A DNA stretch of 64,000 nucleotides from Cordilura impudica. Lineage: Eukaryota; Arthropoda; Insecta; Diptera; Scathophagidae. Location: positions 167,842,209 through 167,906,208 of the forward strand of contig OY821521.1 in assembly GCA_963682025.1 (NCBI GenBank), read 5' to 3'. This document shows, piece after piece, positions 56,170 through 64,000 of this stretch. Every line of letters starts with the position of its first letter. Position 1 is the stretch's first letter. Position numbers and translations under genes: made by a program. The notes below the pieces were generated by a model. That model had not been told where the DNA came from and did no database searches. It saw only the letters and a list, made by a program, of their open reading frames with translations.

Positions 56170-56262
56170 TTAAAAGCGAAATCAATCGGATAAGAGGGAA
56201 TGGGGTTGGCCCACGACAGACAAACAGAGAGTATGAGTTAAAAGAAAGAGTTTAAAAAAGGA
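56170..56262 (+). mobile_element. ATGCGTGACT-repeat element, 3' end only
   Basis: ATCAATCGGATAAGAGGGAA, GGGGTTGGCCCACGACAGAC and AGTTAAAAGAAAGAGTTT match the 3' end of copies at 28303 and 31279. It may be the other half of the fragment at 52614. Confidence 0.5.
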
Positions 56263-56745
56263 AGTAAAAGTGTTAAATTCGGCTATACCGAACTTTGATA
56301 CCGACCACCCATATTTTATGTTTGCATTTATATCTGGACTTACTGTAGTATTTGTATCAAATATATTCAAATTACATATTTGGAAAATTAAAAATTTTTT
56401 TTAAATTCAATACTAGATTATCACCACAAACACACTAAATTTTTTTAGAAGTGTCTCCATATATCAGGCCATATCTTGCCATATTGATGTCCGATTTTTC
56501 CCATTTTCAATAGAGACATGGTCGTTGTAATGGCAAACAATATTATCTGAAGTATACTCGCGGAAATTGTTGACTTTGTGAATGAGCTTGATTTCAACAG
56601 ATAGACGGGGAGACGGACGGACAAATGGACAGACTCGAGTTTTTGTAAGGATCTAGAATTTGATTACTTTAGGGGGTCAAAAATTGATTTTGCATTGCGT
56701 TACAAATGGAATAACGATTATTATCTATTAGCTTCAATTTATTAG
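56263..56745 (+). mobile_element. Second DINE-type family, near-complete copy
   Basis: The 5' end is GGAAGTAAAAGTGTTAAATT with a palindrome CGGCTATACCG, then TTTGATACCGACC. The 3' part is TGAATGAGCTTGATTTCAAC, GACGGGGAGACGGACGGACA and GCATTGCGTTACAAATGGAA. The layout matches the first DINE-1-like family but the sequence is different. Confidence 0.55.
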
Positions 56746-58331
56746 TTAGACATTTTCGGTAAAACTATTTAATATTATTTTTTTTTTTTTAATTATATTT
56801 CTTATATATTTATGTATGTAAAATATTAAGATATGTAAAATATTAAGATATTATACATACTATGTTGGGAGTTATAATATTTCAGGCTTTTGTTTTGGCT
56901 GCACCTTTTTCAAAAATGTTACATGCATTTCACACATCCATTTACTTCATGTAGTTGTTAAAATAAATATTTTTACTAAAAGCTAACCAAAAAATAATTT
57001 CAATAAAAAGAATTGATAAATAAATTTATCTAAAAAAAATTATATTTAAATTTTATTCCACACACATAAAAAAAAATACTCGTATCATTTAAATGGCAGT
57101 GACATAAAATATGTGCCGGCTTATTTGAGGCCAGATAAGTGGCAATGATTGCATTTGCACACATACAAACACACACACTCGCTCAGGCTACCCGAACATT
57201 TTAATTGTAAACACACACTCTCAGAGATAAATGGCAATTATGTGATGGTCATTTGCTACTTGCACCACACATACAATCACAACAACTAAGCTGGAAGTGT
57301 TAAATAAGTGTAAGTGTGTGAACATGCATGATTGTGACCAAACATTAAATATAATTGATATTATTCTGTACTCGCACAATCTCATCCCAGCCAGCCACTT
57401 ATACAGACTTATATACTGCGCACATATACACTGATAAATACATACATATGTTAAATTAACCATATACATGGCCGTCATGAAATAGAGCGTCATATAGAGA
57501 ATTCACAATCAGGATAAATGTTTAACTAACAGTAAGTAGCAATTTAGATGCAATTCACAATATGCGTTTTAGCACAAACCAAACAAAAAGCGAACACAAC
57601 CAAAGATAACAGCCATGATTGTAATTTTAAAAGATTTTTTTTATTTTTTTTTTCATTTTTTTCCATTTTTTCCATTTTTTTTTTGTTTTATCTTTTTGGC
57701 TTTCATGGTATGTTGAGTAATTATTTTGTTTCCTAATTGCTAATTGCCTTTTAAGTGTACGTACTTTAAGCTTTAAAGTATCCTTGAATTTAATTGATAA
57801 AGCAAAACCTGAAAATATACTATAAATTTTAAATTAACTTTCATTTAAAGTATTATTTCAATAAAAAACTTTTAAAACTTTTTTTTATGAATCGTTCCCT
57901 ATTCATGAATATATATTTTTTTTTTGCTACAAAAAAAAATTTATTCATTAATATAATTTAGATTTACTGCAACATAATCTTTAGTAAATATTGTAACTGC
58001 TGATTACGTCTTTTAGGCTAAAATCTATTGTATTTGTAATACTTGTGTACTGTCGAAAATAAAGTGCAAAATATTTGTTAACATAAATTTCAGTTAACAG
58101 CAATACAGCCAACTAATTGAGTGATATAATGCCCAAACTAAACCACACTAATGCACAATGGCTCGTATAGTTATCGAAGACGTTTTATAGCTAGAAGATA
58201 CACACACAACCATCGCAAACTTAGTAAGTCGTATGCTTATGATATAAGCAAAACACAATATAAGTTTAATAGACTGGAGCGAAAGAAAAATTTCTGGAAT
58301 AAAACTGTGGCTGTATGCAATTAGACGCAAC
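56746..58331. other. Mostly non-repetitive DNA
   Basis: The block 57060-57500 is comparatively GC-balanced, with CA/TG runs (about 57160-57180) and GGCAATTATGTGATGGTCAT-like complex sequence. It matches nothing else in the window. It could be conserved intronic regulatory DNA, but nothing in the sequence proves it. The remainder is AT-rich with T-runs (57635-57690). Confidence 0.4.
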
Positions 58332-58698
58332 AAATAGGCTAGGCGATTTCTTGTGACCGATGTTTTGTTCTAGCGTTTTATACCGATTTTGACCAGACGT
58401 ATATTATTTGAAAGGTATTTCTTTTTAGCCGATTTGCAGATTTACAGCTTTTTTAATTTTTTCCTTTGTTTTGAGTAAATCGCATTTAAAGTTGCTACTA
58501 ACACATACATAAAATTATACAATGCTATGTGTGTGTTTATTAAATCTGTTAATGTGTTTGTAATAAAAATGAGTTTGTTTTTTGTGTTGATTTGTGAATT
58601 GGCTATAATTGAATAGCATACTTTTAGGGTCTTTATTTAATGAAAAAATAAAATTTCCTAGAATATGCGCTCGAATTTCGAGGGCTGGAATCTCCTAG
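58332..58698 (+). mobile_element. Non-autonomous Helitron copy H12
   Basis: AATAGGCTAGGCGATTTCTT lacks only the first ~10 bases of the 5' end. The interior is very close to consensus and to H4. It ends with the hairpin CTCGAATTTCGAG and TGGAATCTCCTAG. Confidence 0.8.
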
Positions 58699-58927
58699 CA
58701 TTGAAAAACAAAGCCTCATTAAAAAAAAATTATTTTTTAAATAATATTTCTTAATTAAAAAAAAGAAATTTTTTAATTAAAAAAATTTTAAAAAAATTTA
58801 AAAATTTTAAAAATTTAAAAAAAAATTTTTTTATTAAAAAAAATTAAAAATTTAATTAAAAATTAAAAAAAAAATTTTTTAAATTTATAAAATTTTTTTT
58901 AATAAAAAAAAATTAAAAATAACATTT
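58699..58927. repeat. Low-complexity A/T stretches
   Basis: Runs of AAAAATTTTT-type sequence between a Helitron and a DINE-1-like copy. Confidence 0.7.
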
Positions 58928-59542
58928 TTATACCCTATACCACTACGTGGTTTGGGTATAATGACTTTGTGCAGCTGTTTGTAACTACCAAAAATATTTG
59001 ACCTAGACCCATATTTTATTATACCTATCGACTCAGAATTCTTTCTGAGTCGATTTAGCGATGTCCGTCGTCCGTCCGTCTGTGTGTCCATGTAAACCTT
59101 GTAATCAAACTACAGGTCGCAAATATGAATATATTTTGATGAAATTTGGTACATAAACTTTCATCGGCCATAGGATGAACGCTATTGAAATTGGTGAAAT
59201 TCGGTGCATGTTCAGACATAGTCCCCATACAAATGACATCTGTGAAATCGACTTAAATTGCCATATGATCCAAATTATCTTATAGTTCTCGGTCAAATTG
59301 GCTTTGCGTGTATTTATTATACCCATTAATCATTAGTCCAAAAATAATTCCTATAGGACAATTCTTAGTCATAGCCCCCTATAAAATTGCTTTCTGATTT
59401 TCACTTAAATCTGTAAAAAAAAAGCAAAAATATTGTACAGATTTTTCTCAAATTTGGTTTCTATAAGTTTTTGCAAAAAATAAGTGACCTTAGCAAATAT
59501 GGCCATGATCGGCCCATCTTTCGACTATAATTTTCTTACTTG
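58928..59542 (-). mobile_element. DINE-1-like element copy D8
   Basis: The minus strand starts AAGTAAGAAAATTATAGTCG, then jumps into the interior (a deletion of the palindrome region), and ends CGTAGTGGTATAGGGTATAA. The microsatellite zone reads ACAGACGGACGGACGACGGA. Open frames within are not genes. Confidence 0.7.
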
Positions 59543-59661
59543 TTTTTTTTTACATATTCACGTGTTTATTTTTTTCTTATTACGTACCATAATATTTTGT
59601 GAGAGATTGATTTAATTTTTTTTAATATGGCGCCTCAATCTGCCAGTCGCCCTGAGCCATG

Positions 59662-59905
59662 GCTCAAAAAGTACCTTTTCTTAAAAAAATACCTTTCCTT
59701 AAAAAACACACATTTTCTTAAAAAAGTACATTTTCTTAAAAGTACCTATTCTTAAAAAAGTATATTTTCTTATAAAGGTACCTTGTCTTAAACCGATCAC
59801 CTTTAAAAAACATACCCTTCTTAAAAAATCAGCTTTTCTTAAAAAAGTACTTTTCTTTAAAAGTGATTTTTCTTTAAAATGTACCATCTCTTAAAAAAAT
59901 TTATT
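59662..59905 (+). repeat. 18-bp minisatellite, block C left
   Basis: GTACCTTTTCTTAAAAAAAT and variants in the same orientation as block B. It is cut by the inverted-repeat element that follows. Confidence 0.85.
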
Positions 59906-59944
59906 TTGTTATTGTTATGTATTGTTGATCTGTATTGGAATAAT

Positions 59945-60511
59945 TAGTCATTTATTGTTCGGTTTAAGATCATGTATATATTTTTCTAATGAAAGAAAGA
60001 TAATAATTTTTGTAATGTAAGAGAAATATTGGAAAAAAATTGAAGACAGCGCTAGATGGAGTAGCTACTTTTGAACAAAGCGACTTGTTCATCTTCAGCA
60101 TCTTTCTGCTTATTACTTCAACTCATGCTTAATCAACTATTTAACTCAACATTTGAAAGAAAAGAACATGAGATATGTTTTTTCTTTTTATATACGAGAG
60201 TTTGTACGAACAAGCTGAGCTTTTCCAATTTTTAGCTTTCTCTACATTAACATAGCCAGATCAATTACGAGTCTTGTAATGTGAACAGCTCTTTGTTTTT
60301 GCCATTGTCCTCTAGATGGAACTGTAATGGCATGTGAAATCTTAACAGATTACACAAATGCATTGTACCTCATGTGCTGTATGTTAGTGTTATGTATTGT
60401 TGATCTGTATTGGATTCAATATTTTTCCAATTTCTCTTACATTACAAAAATTATTATCTTTCTTTCATTAGAAAAATATATACATGATCTTAAACCGAAC
60501 AATAAATGACT
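59945..60511. mobile_element. 567-bp element with ~95-bp terminal inverted repeats
   Basis: AGTCATTTATTGTTCGGTTT and onward through ATGTAAGAGAAAT (59945-60031) is repeated inverted at 60425-60511 almost without change. It interrupts the 18-bp minisatellite. A direct repeat GTATTGTTGATCTGTATTGG lies outside the left arm (about 59919) and inside the right arm (about 60394), an unusual arrangement. No transposase frame. Confidence 0.7.
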
Positions 60512-60519
60512 AAAAATAT

Positions 60520-61735
60520 ATTTTTTTAAAAGTATCTTTTCCCACAAAAGTACCACGTCTTAAAAAAGTACCCTTTCTTAAAAAGTGACTTTTCTTTAAA
60601 AAAAAAACACTTTTTCTTAAAAAAAAACAGAAAAAATGTACCTTTTCTTAAAAAAAAAATCTTTCCTTATACAATTACCTACCTTGGCGTAAACCAGCTC
60701 ATCTTTAAAAAAAATTATATTCCTAAAAAAGCACCCTTTCTTAAAAAAGTAATTTTTTCTTAAAAAGTACCTTTTCTTTAAAAAATACCTTTTCTTACAA
60801 AAGTACTTTTTTTTATTAAGGAAGAATATTTTCTTAAAAAATTGTCTATTATTCGAAAAGTACCTCTTCTTATAAAAGTACCCATTCTTGAAAAAGTATA
60901 TTTTCTTAAAAAAATTCATTTCTATAAAAATCACATTTTCTCAGAAAAGTTTATTTTCTTAAAAGAAGTACCTTTTCTTAAAAAAGCACCTTTCCTATTG
61001 TACCATTCTTATAAAGTTCATTTTTTCAAAAAGTACTTTTTCTTCAAAAGAGTAACCTTTCTTAAAAAGTACCATTCTTAAAAATTAATTTAAAAGAACC
61101 CTTTTTTTAAATTATGTACCTTCTCAAAAAGTTAATTTTCATAACATTTTCTTAAAAAAGTACCTTTTCTTAAAAAAAATATCTTTTCTTATAAAAAACT
61201 AAAAAAAAAATTATTTTCGTAAAAAAGGACCCTTTCTAAAAAAAGTAATTTTTCTTTAAAAATACATTTTCTCAAATTGGTACTTCTTCTTAAGAAAGAA
61301 TATTTTCTTAAAAAATTGTTTGTTATTCGAAAAGTACCTTCAAAGGTACCTTTTCTTGAAAAAGTATCTTTTCTTAAAAAGTTCCATTCCATAAAATAGC
61401 AGATTTTCTTAAAAGAAGTACCTTTTCTTTAAAAGGTACCATTTCTTAAAAGAAGTACCTTTTCTTTAAAAAGTACCATTTCTTAAAAAAGCACCTTTTC
61501 TATTGTAAAAAAAAAAATTAATTTTGCTATTGTAAAAAAAGTAATTTTTCTAAAAAATTACCTTTCCTTAAAAAACTTAATTTCCTTAACAATGTGCCTT
61601 TTTTTCAAAAAGTATTTTTTCTTCAAAAAAGTACCTTTTCTTAAAAGGTACCTTTCTTAAAAATTACTTTAAAAAAACATTTTTTAAAAATTGCCCATTC
61701 TCTCAAAAAATCAATTTTCACAAAGTAACCTTTTG
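60520..61735 (+). repeat. 18-bp minisatellite, block C right
   Basis: A degenerate continuation of AAAAAAGTACCTTTTCTT units. The longer chance open frames here (60617-60934 minus, 60842-61081 plus, 61189-61392 minus) come from the three-divisible period. Internal duplications are visible, for example TTAAAAGAAGTACCTTTTCT near 61410 and 61445. Confidence 0.85.
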
Positions 61736-62422
61736 TCCATCGGGAGTTATAATATTAGGATTTAGACACAAATGGGGTGCATGAAAGTTTCTTTAGTAAG
61801 AAGAATTAATTTCGATTAAAAATTTATTTAGTTATGGTATATATTTAAATGGACTAAATCTATAGTATCATGGCATAGTAATATAACTCGAGATATTCTC
61901 CACATCAGTTCACGACTACCTGTTTTATAAAACTCTGGTGATAATTATTTTTTAGCTAATGTACATAAGATACTAGATAAATGCTCGTAAGATAAGATAA
62001 TAGATAATAAGATAGTAGACACTAGACTACAAATGAAATTATAGCGCATTTCACAGTTTTTTCCTACCTTTAGTATAATTTTCTCAAAAGTTAAAAAAAT
62101 AGATATATGCTTTTAGGCCTTGAATATAGACATGGAATATAGTATCTGCTTACCGAAATTTTTTCGGAATATTAACAATTTTGTTTAAAATCCGCATTGT
62201 TTCAATGGCATGGGGCTGCGTCTTTAATTTTTAGGCGGTTAACAGTTTTTCATGCTACACATGTCTCTAGACATTTATGTCCATATATAGCCACTTCTAT
62301 ATTTCAGAAGTTTATTTATTTTTACAAAATCAATTACTTTTTCAATAATTTTTCATAAATATATATATATATCGATCTTCTTCTGAATTTAAATTTCTGT
62401 GTTTTAGAGTTCCCACTTTTTT
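61736..62422. other. Mostly unique-looking DNA
   Basis: A small GATAAGATA-type repeat occurs at 61963-62016. No gene. Confidence 0.4.
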
Positions 62423-62483
62423 TTAACTAATTGTGTTATACTTGATCATAGTAATAAAGATCAAGTATAACACAATTAGTTAA
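62423..62483. repeat. Perfect 25-bp hairpin with an 11-base loop
   Basis: TTAACTAATTGTGTTATACT continues to GATC (62423-62447), and is followed after ATAGTAATAAA by its exact inverse complement (62459-62483). No mismatch in 25 pairs. Origin unknown. Confidence 0.85.
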
Positions 62484-63615
62484 AACAAAGTAATTCCAAT
62501 TGTAAAAATAAATAAATTTCTTTTTTAAATATAAGTTAGTTGCGTTACGACTTTTAATTGGCCTGAAATTCCACATGTAGTGCCTTTCGCCCACTTGCAC
62601 AAAGCCCGCTAAGAGCCACAGCTAAATGCGAAGTATAACAAAATCCCACACAACGTCTATCCACCCTAAAACATAAACACATGTATGAGTGTGGGTGTGT
62701 CTGAAAGCTGCTGTCTGAAAATATTGTGTCCACATCAAAAGGTGTTTTATTGGTATGTCGCTATTTACCAACTCTATATACTTATGTGTATATGTATGTA
62801 TGTGTGTGATTGTGTGCGGGCATTAGTAGTCTATTAATGTTTTAGTAATCTGGTACGAATGATGTTGCCTAAAGACTTAGGCTTGACAACGACAACATTC
62901 GAGCCTGTTTAGAGTTATCATGGCATCAGCATAAATTGTATTTTCATAGAGTGTCTTAAAACAGTTGAGATCATTATTAACTAAATGGACATCGCTTAGT
63001 CACACATAACCATACGTACGTATACATTTATACACGAGTATGTAATGTCATTTTACTTAATTGACATTCAAAATTAAGTACAGCTCATCCTTTAACATTA
63101 AATGGTCATAATGGCCAATTTGTCTGCTATTCTGTTCGATTTGTAACATTGTGCACCTAAAGTAACCTTTTCATTACATATTTTGAGTAAAACACATTAA
63201 AATTGCAAACTTTTGGGAGAAACAATTTAAACGTAAATGTTGTATACTTTTGGGATGTTTCATTGTCATTGTGATTTATTGTGATTTAGAAGAAGATTTT
63301 TAAATATCATGTAGTCAGTCGAGATATATTCTGAATAAGTAATTAAAACAGATTTATGAGATGAACGTAATGGGTAGTCTAGTTTTAAATTGTTGTATTT
63401 AGCTCATGTTTTGCCTCAATTTTTGCATTGTCCCCAAAAAAATATAAAAAAATACGGCGGCCAAAGGATACATTTTGTTTTTTTTAACAATCATTGAATT
63501 CGCCAACAACATCTTATCGTAAACCAGTTGCTGAAAGCACATAAGGAGGAAAAATATTCCAGGCAAATATCTATATCAACAAAATCTGACTCCACCTCCC
63601 TTGATAAAAAAAAAT
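62484..63615. other. Non-repetitive DNA
   Basis: Relatively complex sequence with TG/TA microsatellites (about 62780-62815), no repeat family seen elsewhere in the window and no coding exon. Possible intronic or intergenic regulatory DNA. Confidence 0.4.
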
Positions 63616-63617
63616 AA

Positions 63618-64000
63618 AAAAAATTAAAAATTAAAAATTAAAAATTAAAAATTAAAAATTAAAAATTAAAAATTAAAAATTAAAAATGAAAAATTAAAAA
63701 TTAAAAATTAAAAATTAAAAATTGAAAATTAAAAATTAAAAATTTAAAATTAAAAATTAAAAATTAAAAATTAAAAATTAAAAATTAAAAACTAAAAATT
63801 AAAAATTAAAAATTAAAAATTAAAAATTAAAAATTAAAAATTAAAAATTAAAAATTAAAAATTAAAAATTAAAAATTAAAAATTAAAAATTAAAAATTAA
63901 AAATTAAAAATTAAAAATTAAAAATTAAAAATTAAAAATTAAAAATTAAAAATTAAAAATTAAAAATTAAAAATTAAAAATTAAAAATTAAAAATTAAAA
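63618..64000. repeat. (AAAAATT)n array, runs off the window
   Basis: The same 7-bp unit and orientation as the 34.7-36.7 kb array. Few variants (ATGAAAAATT at about 63685, GAAAATT at 63723, CTAAAAATT at 63790). It is regular from about 63797 to the window end. Confidence 0.97.

Noticed and set aside
60617..60934. 105-codon Lys/Phe-rich minus open frame as a peptide gene
   Set aside because: It arises from the 18-bp minisatellite whose period is divisible by three. Similar frames occur throughout the array on both strands.
1..64000. tRNA, rRNA, riboswitch or operon structures
   Set aside because: No cloverleaf with A/B boxes, no rRNA-like conserved blocks and no bacterial-type gene spacing were seen on either strand by eye.

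Overview
This 64-kb window is very AT-rich eukaryotic DNA and contains no prokaryotic gene organisation. Several signs point to Diptera, probably a calyptrate-type fly with a large genome. These are short Helitrons, DINE-1-like elements with a GGAC/GTCC microsatellite, mariner and non-LTR retrotransposon remnants, a Drosophila-like translation-start context, and one coding exon set in very long intronic DNA. The species assignment is inference.

Host gene. The only convincing host coding sequence is an 82-codon exon at 29267-29512 (+), with good splice sites on both sides. It encodes a basic segment with three R-R-x-S motifs followed by two predicted membrane spans. A possible first coding exon of 8 codons lies at 1904-1927 (+), with a good start context, a GTAAGT donor and matching phase. 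If the two belong together, most of the window is introns of one membrane-protein gene, and intron 1 is about 27.3 kb. I do not recognise the protein.

Layout. 1-5 kb: AT simple repeats, three ~370-420-bp Helitrons and a hairpin MITE. 5-8 kb: DINE-1-like copies and another Helitron. 8.5-11.2 kb: a DNA transposon with ~0.5-kb terminal inverted repeats and a frameshifted transposase, inserted in a Helitron. 11.8-18 kb: a degenerate 18-bp minisatellite in two opposite-strand blocks, separated by a short foldback element and invaded by a MITE. 18-22.4 kb: AT-rich DNA, a hairpin MITE and a Helitron. 22.5-23.9 kb: a nearly perfect 7-bp TTTTTAA array. 24-29 kb: AT-rich repeat DNA and an inverted pair of ~605-bp elements. 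29.3 kb: the exon. 31-38 kb: DINE-1-like copies (one holding a nested MITE), a 3.6-kb AAAAATT array split by a DINE-1-like copy, and older fragments. 40-44.3 kb: a transposase relic, a minus-strand LINE with RT and RNase H, and a TIR element. 44.4-47.4 kb: two DINE-1-like copies. 47.5-49.6 kb: a plus-strand LINE with a mutated active-site box. 50-52.3 kb: a mariner broken up by Helitrons. 52.6-56.3 kb: a 2.1-kb palindromic foldback element and a degenerate tandem repeat, both apparently inside an older element. 56.3-59.5 kb: further dispersed repeats and quieter DNA. 59.7-61.7 kb: more 18-bp minisatellite split by a TIR element. 61.7-63.6 kb: largely non-repetitive DNA. 63.6 kb to the end: another AAAAATT array.

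Every transposon protein seen is frameshifted, interrupted or 5' truncated, so no autonomous element looks intact. The nesting gives relative ages: MITE into DINE-1-like, long-TIR transposon into Helitron, Helitrons into mariner, DINE-1-like into the 7-mer array, and MITEs into the minisatellite. The best candidates for undescribed entities are the long-TIR transposon with its unplaced transposase, the large foldback family, the 18-bp minisatellite, and the unidentified two-span membrane-protein gene.
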